Source: Photorhabdus laumondii subsp. laumondii
GTDB lineage: Bacteria > Pseudomonadota > Gammaproteobacteria > Enterobacterales > Enterobacteriaceae
Direction of reading: 5' to 3'
Assembly: GCF_003343245.1 (NCBI RefSeq)
Contig: NZ_CP024901.1
Span: forward strand, 372,001 to 436,000
DNA length: 64,000 nt
Positions 1 through 9,656 of this stretch are shown here, one piece after another (position 1 is the stretch's first letter; every line of letters begins with the position of its first letter). The notes under the pieces are model-generated. The model worked only from the letters and a program-made list of their open reading frames with translations. It did no database searches and was not told where the DNA came from. The position numbers and the translations under genes are program-made.

Positions 1-93
1 TTATTACATCATGATTACCTTGATGCCTTGCCATTGCACTAACCACACGGCGTTGGCGTGGCATGGGTATTCACCCACGGTAAGAAAGAAGCC

Positions 94-118
94 AGCCGGA
101 AGTGATTCCGGCTTTTTG
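94..118 (+). terminator. Rho-independent terminator
   Basis: A perfect 8-bp stem, AGCCGGAA (94-101) with TTCCGGCT (106-113), and a 4-base loop are followed by a T-rich tract. It would end plus-strand transcription entering from the left edge. Confidence 0.8.
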
Positions 119-306
119 TTGTTTCAGAGAAAAAACAGAATAAAATAGCAAAAATATATCTTATGTATATATTTATCGTTAATATTATATTTTTCTGTAT
201 TATCCCTTTGTTTATCTTATTATTTATTTTATATTTTTGCGATTTTAAGCTATATATTTAATATATAAGTCCAACCCTGTAAGATATTTATTTTAAGCAT
301 AAAAAT

Positions 307-346
307 AACAAAGCCGAAAGATCACGGGGATCTTTCCGGCTTTGTT
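307..346. terminator. Bidirectional terminator at the end of the T6SS operon
   Basis: A long inverted repeat lies 10 bases beyond the stop of the last T6SS-cluster gene. The arms at 307-323 and 329-346 pair over 17 bp with a single bulge. The outer arms read AACAAAGCCG and CGGCTTTGTT, so T-rich ends are produced in both directions. It probably ends the minus-strand vgrG-rhs-immunity transcript. Confidence 0.75.
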
Positions 347-355
347 AATTATTAA

Positions 356-676
356 CTACCACTTATATGGATATGCATGATTTGATAAGATTTGCTGCTT
401 AATTCCCTCATCAAGAGGACTATTTTCATGTTTTTCTAAATATTCGACTCTTTTGATTACAAAATTCTTATCTGCTTCTAGAAATTTTGAAAAAACTTTA
501 TCCCAATCATCCTTATAACCATACATATTCAACATTTTTTCCAATGCTGAATTTATCAAAGGACTACTTGAATATATCAATGTTCCAGGATCTTCACATT
601 CAAACTTTATGTAAAGGATCAGCTTGATTATTGCATTCACCTCTTCCCTTGCTAATTGAATAGATTCGTGCTTCAT
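356..676 (-). CDS. Presumed immunity protein for the Rhs toxin
   Basis: A 106-residue acidic, soluble protein with no signal peptide or membrane segment; I do not recognise its family. The start is chosen at 676 (MKHESI), because this ATG overlaps the rhs stop as TAATG and lies 6 bases after a GGAGG ribosome-binding site. An upstream in-frame ATG at 691 lies inside rhs and has no such site. Position directly after a polymorphic-toxin gene, translational coupling to it, AT-rich composition matching the toxin tip, and small size are the classic signs of a cognate immunity gene. The role is inferred from context alone; no motif proves it. Confidence 0.65.
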   Translation of the reverse strand: MKHESIQLAREEVNAIIKLILYIKFECEDPGTLIYSSSPLINSALEKMLNMYGYKDDWDKVFSKFLEADKNFVIKRVEYLEKHENSPLDEGIKQQILSNHAYPYKW

Positions 677-3600
677 TATTTTCCTCCGCACTTTCTGATT
701 TTAACTTGATTATCAGTGAGTTTGAGTCTCGTATCATAATCAAGATGTTCTAATATGGCATATGGGTTTTTACCGGCATACAGAATATTATTCAATTTCA
801 ACTTTCCTTCATGAGTATATTCTAATCTAGAAGGTGAGCGGATATTTCCTCTTTCCCCTGGATCTATTTTGAAAATAATCGCATAGTCTCCTCGTCCTAT
901 ATGATTGGGGTTGTTTATCAATAAATCTCTCATTACATCTTTTGGAGACATTAGTACATCCGTTATATAAACTTTTCCACTGACGTTTGGATGAAGAACA
1001 CCGCTCTTCATAATGCCGTCAAAACCCGCTTTATTTGTATAGTGAATAAATACATTTTCACCAGCAAGCCCTAGAGGGTCAATAAATTTCGTGGGATTTT
1101 GCACATAGCGATAGGTATTCTCACCACCCCAGAGGCCAGTTGGATCAGGGCTGAGGTAGCACGTCGCTTCCGGCAAATAATAGCGAAATCGGTTATAAAA
1201 TAAACCACTTTCTTCATCAAAAAGTTGCCCCGCAAATCTCAGGCCCGGGTCCAGCTGCGGGTTTTCGCCGTATCCGCCCAGCCGCAGCCCGTACAGGGAC
1301 TGCTTCGGTCGTCGCCACACCCGTTTGCCTGCCGGGTCGAACAGCGCCAGCGGCTCGCCGGTCGGGGCGCTGACCGCATACTGGGTCTGCACCTCCCCGG
1401 CCATCAGCTCCACCCGGTTATCCAGATTAAGCGTAAACGCCTGCGTCTGCTGCGCCACCAGTTCCCAGCCGTCAAACACCAGATGGCGGATCATTTTCAG
1501 CCGGCCGTGCTGATATTCGCGGATTTCCGCCGGCACATTCCCATCCCACAGATAGGTGGTCAGCTTACCGCTCTGGATACACCGTTTTTCTGTCCGCCGT
1601 CCGAAGGCGTCATAGCGATATTCCCACGGTATCCCGTCCGGGGTGATAAGCCCGGTCAGCTGATTCTGGCTGTTCCACCGGTATTTCGTCAGCGCCAGCC
1701 GGCACCCTTCCGCTAAAAACTGTTTCTCCTGCATGCGGCCGGCCCGGTCGTAAACAAACCGGTGCGAGCCCACCCAGTTCAGGCGATGGCCCTCCTGATA
1801 GAGGGTTTCCCCCATAATCTCCTGCACCCCGTCAAACCGTCTTGACGGGTACCCCGTTTCATCATACTGATAATGCTCGCGCAGTGTCCGGCCCTCCCCC
1901 ACCGAAATCACCTGGCCGTTGCCGTTGAGGAGATAATTGACCTGCTGCCCGTCATCACTGGCGGCGGTCAGATTCAGCGCGGTATCGTATTCATACCGGC
2001 GGGCCACGCCCGCGTAAGCGGGTCCCTCAATCTCGTCCGGTTCAGCCGGCCGGAAAAAATAGGGATTGCGGCCGGCCCGTTGCGCGGTTAACTGGCCCAT
2101 CAGGCTGTACTGCTGGCGCAGAATAAATCCCCCGTCCACATAACGTCCCGTATCCCGGCCGGCGTCATCCCGTTCGATGGTCAGGGGTGCCTGCCCTGCC
2201 AGCGTCAGCGTAATCAGTTCTCCCACCCGGTTAACTTCCCGCCGGCTCTGCCAGCGGCCGGGGTGGGTCTGACCGCTAAACCGGGCCGGGCCGGTGACCG
2301 GCGCTGTTTCGCCGGTCAGCAACTGCCGTTCTGCGGTGCGGTTATCCGGGTAGTGACGCTGAATTTCTCCGTGCGGCTGAATTTCCCGCACTATCCGGTC
2401 CTGCCCGTCATATTCAAAATGCAGGGTGCTGTCCGGGGAGTCCACGGTTAACAGCCGGCCCACGCTGTCGTAATGATAACGGGTGGGGCCTTCCGGGGTG
2501 TGCAGCGTCGTCAGCCGGCGGGCAGCATCATAGTCATAGCGGGTCACGTTCTCTTCCCCGTCCCGCTTTTCAATGCAGTTCCCCGACCGGTCATAGCGAT
2601 AATGCCACTGCGTGCCGGCATAATCCTGCTCGGTGATAACCCGCCCGTCGGCATCCAGGGTGTAGCTGTAGGTTTCCCCCTGCGGGTTAATCACCTGCGT
2701 CAGTTGCAGCGTGTCGGCATCATAACGATACTGCCAGCGATGCCCCTCGCCGTCACGCCGGGCGACCGGCAGGTCAAACGGGCCATACTCGACCTGCCAT
2801 TTCACACCGCGGGCATCGGTCCAGCAGGTTAAGTTCCCGTGGCGGTCATGGGTGAAGTGTTCCAGCTGGTTGTCCGGCCGGTCGCTGACCGCCACCCGGT
2901 GATGACGGTCGTAACGCCAGCGCCACAGCGCCCCTGCCGCGGTCAGGCTGCGCAGCCGGTCCTGGCTGTCATAACCCAGACTGACGGTCCGGTTCTCTTC
3001 ATCCAGCACCCGCACCAGCCGCTGATGCTTATCATATTCCTGTGTGCGGCTGTTGCCGTCCGGGTCTGTTTCGGATGTCACCAGCCCGAAAGCATTGCGG
3101 GTCAGCGTGGTTTTCCGGCCGTCCGGCGCAATAAATCCGGCCGGCTGGCCCTGTTCATCATACTGGGGCAGCCAGGTGCGTTGCAGCGGGTCGGTCATGC
3201 CGGTCAGTTGCAGGCTGTCAGCCTCATAGCTGTATTGCCATACCGCGCCGGTCGCCTCCGTCAGCGAAGTGACCCGGCCGGTATCGGCCAGATAAGTCAG
3301 CGTCAGGGTTTCCCCTTCCGGTAATATCTGTCTGACCAGATTGCCCCAGCGGTCGTATTCATAACGGGTCACGCCGCCGCACGGGGTGTGGATTTCAGTG
3401 ATTAACTGCTGGTCGTTGTAATGCCCGGTGGTGGTGTGCCCCTGTGGGGTGGTGGAGCGGGTTATGCCGGGGGCATAATCCAGATGGACCGGATAGAAGC
3501 CGCCGGCTCCCACACTGTCAGTACAGCGCCCCTGTTTATCATAACGGTAATCCACCCAGGTCTGGTCGCCATCGGACCAGCGGCTTATCAGGCCCTGCGC

Positions 3601-5091
3601 GTTATATTCATAGTACAGGTGGAAGTTCTGAGTACTGTCCGCTTCCGCCAGCCGGCCGTTGTCATGGTAGTGATAACGGGCCATCACTTCCTGTAACCTT
3701 TCATCGGTGCGGCGTATCTCTGTCAGTTGTCCGCGCAGGTTATAAAGCAGCGTCAACTCCGGCCCGTCACTGTGGAGAACCTGTGTCAGTTGACAGTGCT
3801 TGTTATAGATAAACCGCAGCCGGTTGTCATACACGTCCCGGTGTTCCGTCAGCAACCAGCGCCGGGGTGCCTCTTTTGAGGCGGATGACGGATGGGGCAG
3901 GGTAAAATATTTGCTGACCGGTGAATCACGGTGACGGAGAATATATCCCTGTTCTCCCCGGCTCAGGGTAAAGTCCGGGTGGTCCGGGTTAACACTGTGG
4001 GTATAAGCGGCCGGTAAGGCAAAATAGAGAGAAGCCCCTTCGGTGGTGCGGATTTCTACCCGGTCGCCGGTGGCAAGGGCGCATTCGGAGAAGCTGTCCG
4101 TCCAGCCCGGCCCCAGTAAGCCCTGTTCCTCCGGCACCCAGCTGCGCAGAAACACCAGCGGCAGGGTCTGGCCGAGGGTGATGTCGGTCCGCTGGTCAAA
4201 CAACTGGCCGGTGGTGACGTCAATCGGGTCGCCGGTAAAGAATTTTTTCGTCGCTTCCCGGTAACGTTTTGCCCCTTCAGTTTCTCTGAAAGCTTTTTTG
4301 GCACAGGAAATTCGATTTGAGAGGAGCGCCTTAGCCTTTTTAGCACCCGCCTTCGCGCCTTTCAATACCCCCTGAATTCCCTGACCGGGTTTGGTAAACA
4401 GCTTACCCAGCCCCTTAAGGGCGCCTCGTGACGGCGGCACCAGAAATTCAACCGCTATCAGTATCGCCCGTTCCCAGGCGGAAAACTCGTCGGCGACTGC
4501 CAGGTAAGTTCCCTGACCGGAGCCGATAAACACCGTTTTGGCCCCGGATTTTATGGTGGCGCCACACGCCAGTTTGTCATCCACCCGGGCCGCCGGCGAG
4601 CCGTTAATCAACACGGTTTCACTGCCCTGGGCAATCAGGGGCGGCGCCGGGTGTTTACTGCAAACGGCGATATCGGTGGTGGCTCTGGCCGCCGGTTGGC
4701 CTTCGATAAAGACATTGGGGGAGCCACTCGTCAGGGTGCCGCTCGGCGGGCCGATGCTGTCCACCATGTTCGTGACGGCCGAACTGGCGGCGCTGATGAC
4801 ATCGCCCAGGGCAAATGTGGCGGCGGTTCCCAGCGCAATGACCGCGACGGTGGCTAATCCCCCGGTGAGAATGGTCAGTCCCACCAGTGCCGATGCCGCG
4901 GCAAAGACCGCCGCCCCTATCAGTGCGCCGGTAATGGCACCCGCCAGCGCCCCCAGGAAGCTGGCATGTTTAATCGGGTCGCCCTCACGGGCGGCGGCCG
5001 GACCGGGGGAGCCCTGTGGCGGGGAGACGTGCACCGCGTGCCGGGCGCCAACCCGCGCTATCCGGGTGACGATTTCATCACCAAGTGACAT
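676..5091 (-). CDS. PAAR-Rhs type VI effector with C-terminal ADP-ribosyltransferase-like toxin
   Basis: 1471 residues. A prePAAR motif (AARxxDxxxH, residues 33-42) precedes hydrophobic glycine/alanine-rich segments (about 44-100) and a PAAR domain (about 110-195). The body is a long array of YD repeats (YxYDxxGR type) forming the Rhs shell. It ends in the canonical DPxGL boundary at about 1342, where Rhs proteins are self-cleaved. The 129-residue tip begins with a FIHYTN motif followed by a VYITD motif, resembling the Tox-ART-HYD1 group of ADP-ribosyltransferase toxins; that assignment is from pattern, not a search. The ORF starts after a strong AGGAGG site. It follows vgrG and an Eag chaperone gene, so it is probably loaded on the VgrG spike through its PAAR domain. 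The shell is GC-rich and the toxin tip AT-rich, the usual mark of tip exchange. Confidence 0.9.
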   Translation of the reverse strand: MSLGDEIVTRIARVGARHAVHVSPPQGSPGPAAAREGDPIKHASFLGALAGAITGALIGAAVFAAASALVGLTILTGGLATVAVIALGTAATFALGDVISAASSAVTNMVDSIGPPSGTLTSGSPNVFIEGQPAARATTDIAVCSKHPAPPLIAQGSETVLINGSPAARVDDKLACGATIKSGAKTVFIGSGQGTYLAVADEFSAWERAILIAVEFLVPPSRGALKGLGKLFTKPGQGIQGVLKGAKAGAKKAKALLSNRISCAKKAFRETEGAKRYREATKKFFTGDPIDVTTGQLFDQRTDITLGQTLPLVFLRSWVPEEQGLLGPGWTDSFSECALATGDRVEIRTTEGASLYFALPAAYTHSVNPDHPDFTLSRGEQGYILRHRDSPVSKYFTLPHPSSASKEAPRRWLLTEHRDVYDNRLRFIYNKHCQLTQVLHSDGPELTLLYNLRGQLTEIRRTDERLQEVMARYHYHDNGRLAEADSTQNFHLYYEYNAQGLISRWSDGDQTWVDYRYDKQGRCTDSVGAGGFYPVHLDYAPGITRSTTPQGHTTTGHYNDQQLITEIHTPCGGVTRYEYDRWGNLVRQILPEGETLTLTYLADTGRVTSLTEATGAVWQYSYEADSLQLTGMTDPLQRTWLPQYDEQGQPAGFIAPDGRKTTLTRNAFGLVTSETDPDGNSRTQEYDKHQRLVRVLDEENRTVSLGYDSQDRLRSLTAAGALWRWRYDRHHRVAVSDRPDNQLEHFTHDRHGNLTCWTDARGVKWQVEYGPFDLPVARRDGEGHRWQYRYDADTLQLTQVINPQGETYSYTLDADGRVITEQDYAGTQWHYRYDRSGNCIEKRDGEENVTRYDYDAARRLTTLHTPEGPTRYHYDSVGRLLTVDSPDSTLHFEYDGQDRIVREIQPHGEIQRHYPDNRTAERQLLTGETAPVTGPARFSGQTHPGRWQSRREVNRVGELITLTLAGQAPLTIERDDAGRDTGRYVDGGFILRQQYSLMGQLTAQRAGRNPYFFRPAEPDEIEGPAYAGVARRYEYDTALNLTAASDDGQQVNYLLNGNGQVISVGEGRTLREHYQYDETGYPSRRFDGVQEIMGETLYQEGHRLNWVGSHRFVYDRAGRMQEKQFLAEGCRLALTKYRWNSQNQLTGLITPDGIPWEYRYDAFGRRTEKRCIQSGKLTTYLWDGNVPAEIREYQHGRLKMIRHLVFDGWELVAQQTQAFTLNLDNRVELMAGEVQTQYAVSAPTGEPLALFDPAGKRVWRRPKQSLYGLRLGGYGENPQLDPGLRFAGQLFDEESGLFYNRFRYYLPEATCYLSPDPTGLWGGENTYRYVQNPTKFIDPLGLAGENVFIHYTNKAGFDGIMKSGVLHPNVSGKVYITDVLMSPKDVMRDLLINNPNHIGRGDYAIIFKIDPGERGNIRSPSRLEYTHEGKLKLNNILYAGKNPYAILEHLDYDTRLKLTDNQVKIRKCGGK

Positions 5092-5112
5092 GGTGTTCCT
5101 CCTGTCAGGTCA

Positions 5113-5532
5113 TCAGGCTGCCTGAAAACTGTGGACAATTGCCAGCAGGGTATCACGCTGGCCGGCTTCAAAAGGCGCGGGGGAGGTCAGGTTGAAGGTC
5201 AGCAGCAGCGGGCCCCGGATTTGCAGTATCACGGTCTGGTACATGTCGCCTTCCGGGCTTGTCCACTGGTAATCCAGACGGCGGGCGGGTTGCTGGCTGA
5301 GGGTGATTTCGCTGCGCTGATGCTCCTGGTACCCGGGCAGATGGGTGCAGAACTGCTCCAGGGTCTGTTCATAGTAAGCGGGGTTATCCATGCCGGCGGG
5401 GACCGGGGTGCGGCTGACCACCAGATTGATGCCGCTGTCGTCCGGCAGCACAAATACATTCATGGATTCATCCCGCCAGTTGCCCGGGATAGCCAGTGAG
5501 CCTTCATTCATCTGATAGGTTGTGTTTTCCAT
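5113..5532 (-). CDS. Eag-type chaperone (DUF1795 family) for the Rhs effector
   Basis: 139 residues, soluble, with the DUF1795/DcrB-like pattern of T6SS effector-associated (Eag) proteins: an N-terminal NEGSLAIPGNWRD stretch, a central segment on cytoplasmic handling, and a hydrophobic LLLTFNLTSP strand near the C-terminus. Members bind the prePAAR and transmembrane region of PAAR-Rhs effectors, keep it soluble in the cytoplasm and help load it on VgrG. The downstream rhs gene, 21 bases away, carries exactly these features, so the pairing is well supported. The start ATG at 5532 is the only sensible one in the gap after vgrG. Confidence 0.85.
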   Translation of the reverse strand: MENTTYQMNEGSLAIPGNWRDESMNVFVLPDDSGINLVVSRTPVPAGMDNPAYYEQTLEQFCTHLPGYQEHQRSEITLSQQPARRLDYQWTSPEGDMYQTVILQIRGPLLLTFNLTSPAPFEAGQRDTLLAIVHSFQAA

Positions 5533-5579
5533 GCTTTTTCCGTTGTTGATTAAAATAATAAGCTGATAGTCGATAGCGG

Positions 5580-7475
5580 TCAGTTCACATTGACCTGTTT
5601 GCCATTGATGGTGATATTGGCCCCCTGAATGCTGATATTGCCGGCATTGTCGATGGTGATGCTGCCGCCGGCCGTGGCAATTTCGATACCCCCCGCCCGG
5701 GCCTGTATCTGGATGTTATTTTTGACGTTCAGCAGGCTGTCTTTTTCGACCGTGATTTGACGCAGGCCGGTGATAGCGCTGACTTCATTGCCTGTCACCT
5801 CTTTGTGGCGGTCGTTTCTGACCGAAAGCATCTGATTATGGCCGATGCTTTCGGTGTGGTCGTTCATGACCCGGGTTTCGCGGTTATTGAGTACCACGGT
5901 GTTCATGTCCCGCTGGGCGTGTAAAGCCAGCGCTTCACTGCCTTTGGCATCCTCGAAGCGCAGTTCGTTGTAGCCGTCCCCTTTATGGGTTTTGGAGCGG
6001 AAGGTCATCTGGGTTTTGCTGCCGGGCAGGGCTCCTGGCGGGAGATTGCTGGCATGGTAGGTGCGCCCGGTGACAATCGGCTGGTCCGGGTCGCCGTTAA
6101 GAAAGTCCACCACCACTTCCTGCCCAATCCGCGGTATTGCCAGCATGCCCCAGCCCTGACCGGCCCAGGGCTGGGTCACCCGTATCCAGCAGGAGCTGCT
6201 GTCGTTGCTCCGGCCGTAGCGGTCCCAGAGGAATTGCAGGCGGATGCGGCCGTAGGCGTCGCAGTAGATTTCTTCGCCGGCCGGGCCGACCACTTTGGCA
6301 ATCTGCGGGCCCTCCATCGCCGGTTTGGGTAACGGGGCCGGGCGCCAGTGCTGATTATCAGCAATGAAGGTAAAGTCGTTGCGCATCACGGTGCCGCTCT
6401 CCCCGGCGGCCTGTTCCAGCGCCTGCGGCTGACTGCCATGATGGGTGACGCCGACCAGCTGCCAGCACCGGTTGAGGTCAGGCCGGGGATGGCCGGTCAG
6501 GGTGAACAGCACGCCGGGCTGCATCGTCGCGGCATTACTGTCACCGTCGCCGGTCAGGGCATTGTTGCGCAGCGCTTCCAGCCGGTAGCGGGTGAAATCA
6601 GCGCCGTGCTGTTCGTCTTTGAAGCGGCCGGGAAAATCGAAATGTTCATAGCCGGTATGCTGGAGGTCCTGTTCCCGCATCTGATGACGGAACTCCGCCG
6701 CCCAGGCCGGGTTTTTGAAGGTGTAATCTTTGAGCTCGACCACCGCCGGCCGTACCTGCGCCTGGCGGGTCAGCCGGGTAATGCACAGTTGCCGGGCCTG
6801 TTCAGCGTCGTCGGGGTGATAGGGCAGCACCGGGCCTTTGACGACAGAGCCCGCATCGTCGGCAAACACCAGGGTGTTTTTATTGCCGGTGAATTCAAAG
6901 AAGTAAAAAATCCCTTCTTCGGCGGTGAGGCGTTGCAGAAAGTCAAAATCGGTTTCGCGGTACTGGACGCAGAACTCCCGTTCCGGGTGCGGATTGCGCA
7001 GGCTGAACGCCACATCCCGGACGCCGTTCTCTTTAAGCAGGGTGGTGAGGATGGTTTTGATATCCTGCTGCTGAAAAATCCGGGCATTCTGGCGCAGGGT
7101 GGTGCGCCACATATCGGGCCGGATGGTCATGTCATAGCGGGTCTGATGTTTGCCGGTATTGCCCTGGACAAAGCTGGCGACCATGCCGGTGACGGTGCGC
7201 TCGACTTTGCCGGCGCGCAGGATGGTCAGGGTGGCGCTCTGGTCGAGGACGGCGGCGAAATCAATCGCCGGGTCGGCGCTGGCTAAACTGACGGTCAGCG
7301 TGAACGGGGTGGAGAGGGCTTCGTGCAGGGTAAAGCCGGCCACCACAAAGGTGTGCGGCGGCAGGCCGCCGGCGGTGAGGGTAAACTGTAACCCGCCGGC
7401 GCTTTGCGGACTCAGCCGGTCAGCGATTTGTTGTGCGAGGTTGCCGGCGTTGGCGGTTTTTTTCTGAAATGACAT
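5580..7475 (-). CDS. vgrG: Type VI secretion spike protein VgrG (TssI)
   Basis: 631 residues, a normal size for a VgrG without an extra effector domain. The N-terminal part (about 25-380) is the gp27-like base. An OB-fold follows, with the family sequence GRIRLQFLWDRYG and then IPRIGQEVVVDFLNGDPDQP. The C-terminal region (about 490-631) is the repetitive gp5-like beta-helix needle, ending ITINGKQVNVN. It trimerises to form the spike on the Hcp tube and receives the PAAR-Rhs protein encoded downstream. It is the first gene after the broken vasL and lies in the GC-rich half of the cluster. Confidence 0.95.
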   Translation of the reverse strand: MSFQKKTANAGNLAQQIADRLSPQSAGGLQFTLTAGGLPPHTFVVAGFTLHEALSTPFTLTVSLASADPAIDFAAVLDQSATLTILRAGKVERTVTGMVASFVQGNTGKHQTRYDMTIRPDMWRTTLRQNARIFQQQDIKTILTTLLKENGVRDVAFSLRNPHPEREFCVQYRETDFDFLQRLTAEEGIFYFFEFTGNKNTLVFADDAGSVVKGPVLPYHPDDAEQARQLCITRLTRQAQVRPAVVELKDYTFKNPAWAAEFRHQMREQDLQHTGYEHFDFPGRFKDEQHGADFTRYRLEALRNNALTGDGDSNAATMQPGVLFTLTGHPRPDLNRCWQLVGVTHHGSQPQALEQAAGESGTVMRNDFTFIADNQHWRPAPLPKPAMEGPQIAKVVGPAGEEIYCDAYGRIRLQFLWDRYGRSNDSSSCWIRVTQPWAGQGWGMLAIPRIGQEVVVDFLNGDPDQPIVTGRTYHASNLPPGALPGSKTQMTFRSKTHKGDGYNELRFEDAKGSEALALHAQRDMNTVVLNNRETRVMNDHTESIGHNQMLSVRNDRHKEVTGNEVSAITGLRQITVEKDSLLNVKNNIQIQARAGGIEIATAGGSITIDNAGNISIQGANITINGKQVNVN

Positions 7476-7496
7476 ATAAGGGTTCCTTCTCTGAAT

Positions 7497-8156
7497 TTAC
7501 GGGCGGTTTTTCTCAGGGAGCGCGGTCAGGCCGGCGGCCTGCTGCAACGCGTAATACTGGCTGAGCAGGGCGTTAAACCGGTCGTCGGTCTTTTTTATCA
7601 GCGCCGGCGAGACGCTCTCACCCTGTTCGACGGCGACGGAAAGCTGGCGCAGCAGCTCTTCCAGCGGGACGTCACGGTTGTGGCTGTGCTGGATTTGGTA
7701 AATCGCCGTTTTCAGGTAAGAGAGGGTGAAACTGCCCCGGTTGCGCTCCTGGGTCAGGATATTGTCCGCCAGTAACTGGAGCTGATGCCGGGTCTGCTGC
7801 CAGCTGCCGGAGACCGGCGCGTTTTCCCGCCGGATGGACTGTAACTGCTGCCAGCGCTGCGTTTCCCGCTGCTGCCGGCGGTCCTGCGGCCAGGTTTTTT
7901 GTGCCCTGTCGGTCAGCTGCTCAGCCTGTTGCAGCACCACCAGCGGGGAGGTGTCCGCTAACCGGGTTAACTGCCGGGCATAGGTTGTCAGGTCTGGGTG
8001 GGACAGCCAGGCCAGTCTGGCCCCGTCCGGGGTGTCAGTCAGGGCAGTGAATTGCTGTTGCAGCGGCCGGTAAAATCCCAGCCAGGTCCCGGTCAGGACG
8101 AATGCACCCAGTAACAGGCCCAGGCCGAACCCCTGTAAGGCACTCATCGGCCGCGG
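7497..8156 (-). pseudogene. C-terminal fragment of VasL (T6SS), separated by an insertion sequence
   Basis: The fragment continues the frame of the N-terminal piece at 9657-10337. It begins PRPMSALQGF, has one membrane segment (about 20 residues, LGLLLGAFVLTG...) and then a helical, glutamine-rich periplasmic part resembling the VasL C-terminal domain. If the insertion and one 9-bp target copy are removed, codons join in frame (EPP then PRPMSA), giving a 446-residue protein. The ATG at 8147 could in principle start an isolated membrane-anchored product of 216 residues, but it has no convincing ribosome-binding site. Confidence 0.8.
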
Positions 8157-8165
8157 GGGCGGTTC

Positions 8166-9656
8166 CTGTCTTTCCTACACAAATATTTTAACCCGCCCCC
8201 GCGTTATTGAACTTTTCCCTCATAGATTGATCTCAATAAAAAACACGACTTGAGGTAATCTTTATGTTTTCAACCAGCGCCGAACAATGGGCAAATGACA
8301 CGTTTCAACATGCGGAATTAGGTGATAAACGCCGTACCAACCGCCTGGTGAAAGTGGCCTGTTCGTTGGCTAACCATATAGGACAATCGCTCGTGCAATC
8401 TCTTGACTCTCCTGCCGATGTTGAAGCGGCCTACCGACTGACCCGAAATTCCGCCATTGCGCCTCAGGCCATCGCCGAAGCCGGATTTACCGCCACCGTC
8501 GCTCACGCTCAACGTTATCATTGCCTGTTAGCGCTGGAAGACACGACAACCCTGTCATTTTCCCATGCGTCGGTCGCCGATGAACTCGGCTATACCACCT
8601 CAAAGGAAAAATCCCGGGGCATGCAGGCACACTCGGTGTTGTTATTTGCGCCTGAAGAACAACAGGTCGTGGGGTTGATAGAGCAACAGCGCTGGTGTCG
8701 AGATGTCAGTGATTATGGCAAAAGCCGACAACGCGATACACGCCCTTATGAAGGGAAAGAGAGTTATAAGTGGGAACGGGCCTCACAAGCCGTCGACAGC
8801 CGGTTAGGGGAGCAGATGGCCAACGTGATTTCTGTCTGTGACCGTGAAGCCGATATCATCGAATATCTGCGTTATAAAACGAGCCAAAAACAACGTTTCG
8901 TCATCCGTTCGATGCAAAACCGGCGTATAGAGGAAAGTCAGGATAAACTTTATGACTTTATTAGCCGGTTACAGAGTGCTGGAGAACGATTAGTTCAGGT
9001 CAGACAGAAAGGCGGGCGTCAGGCGCGTGTCGCGCATTGTGATATCAGTTATGCCGAAGTGACGTTGAAAATCCCCGAAGGAAAAAGCGGTGAGGCGGTG
9101 CGGATATTTTATGTCGGTTGCTACGAAAAAGGTCCGGAGGATGGGCTTTGCTGGCATCTTCTGACCTCCGAACCCGTCAACAGTCAGGAAGACGCCCATA
9201 AAATATTCAGTTATTACGAGCGCCGCTGGCTGATAGAAGAATTTCACAAAGCGTGGAAAACGGGCGGCACGCAGGTAGAAGCGCTGCGTATGCAAAGCAA
9301 AGATAATCTGGAGCGCATGATAGTGCTGCTGGCCTTTATTGCGGTACGAATACACCAGCTGCGTTTTATGGGTCTGAACAAAGAAGAGGCAGAGAAAGAG
9401 AGCTGTGAGACAGTATTAAGCCCCCTGGCGTGGAAATTACTGTGGTCAAAACAAGAAAAACGCCGTGTGCCGAAAAAAGCCCCGAGTTTGCATTGGGCCT
9501 TCATCAATCTGGGAAAACTGGCCGGCTGGTACGATTCCAAACGCACGGGTCGAGTCGGATGGGAACGACTTTGGGAAGGCTGGTTTCGGCTGCAAACCCT
9601 GATAGACGGCTATTTGCTGGCTAAATCAGTTGATTTGGAGATCTGATCAAGAGACA
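8166..9656 (+). mobile_element. IS50/Tn5-like insertion sequence (IS4 family) inside vasL
   Basis: About 1.49 kb. The left end begins CTGTCTTTCCTACACAAA, like the outside end of IS50. The right end, read inward on the minus strand, is CTGTCTCTTGATCAGATCT, identical to the 19-bp inside end of IS50 as I recall it. A 9-bp direct repeat GGGCGGTTC flanks the element (8157-8165 and 9657-9665), the duplication size known for Tn5. The last G of the right end is shared with the repeat, so the boundary is 9656 or 9657. The intact repeats and transposase suggest a recent insertion. Confidence 0.93.
8264..9646 (+). CDS. IS4-family (Tn5/IS50-like) transposase
   Basis: 460 residues, close to the Tn5 transposase in length and sequence. 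Visible motifs are the first catalytic aspartate in ALEDTTTLSF (about 96), the second in VCDREADI (about 190), and the C-terminal YREK signature as YERRWLIEEFHKAWKTG, which holds the catalytic glutamate. A DSKRTG motif lies near the end, as in Tn5. No frameshift or stop is present, so the enzyme should be functional. It is read opposite to the T6SS operon it interrupts. Confidence 0.95.
   Translation: MFSTSAEQWANDTFQHAELGDKRRTNRLVKVACSLANHIGQSLVQSLDSPADVEAAYRLTRNSAIAPQAIAEAGFTATVAHAQRYHCLLALEDTTTLSFSHASVADELGYTTSKEKSRGMQAHSVLLFAPEEQQVVGLIEQQRWCRDVSDYGKSRQRDTRPYEGKESYKWERASQAVDSRLGEQMANVISVCDREADIIEYLRYKTSQKQRFVIRSMQNRRIEESQDKLYDFISRLQSAGERLVQVRQKGGRQARVAHCDISYAEVTLKIPEGKSGEAVRIFYVGCYEKGPEDGLCWHLLTSEPVNSQEDAHKIFSYYERRWLIEEFHKAWKTGGTQVEALRMQSKDNLERMIVLLAFIAVRIHQLRFMGLNKEEAEKESCETVLSPLAWKLLWSKQEKRRVPKKAPSLHWAFINLGKLAGWYDSKRTGRVGWERLWEGWFRLQTLIDGYLLAKSVDLEI

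Larger units (their letters stand above)
1..355. other. Gene-poor left edge; possible 3' tail of a plus-strand gene
   Basis: Frame 1 on the plus strand is open from base 1 and stops at 40-42 (TAA), giving a 13-residue tail ending ALPLH. It sits about 50 bases before a strong plus-strand terminator, so it could be the end of an upstream gene, but the product cannot be recognised. From about 120 to 306 the sequence is very AT-rich, with no open frame or motif I can support. Confidence 0.3.

Noticed and set aside
5580..6000. Extended effector domain on VgrG
   Set aside because: The protein ends in the standard needle repeats at 631 residues; nothing extra is present.
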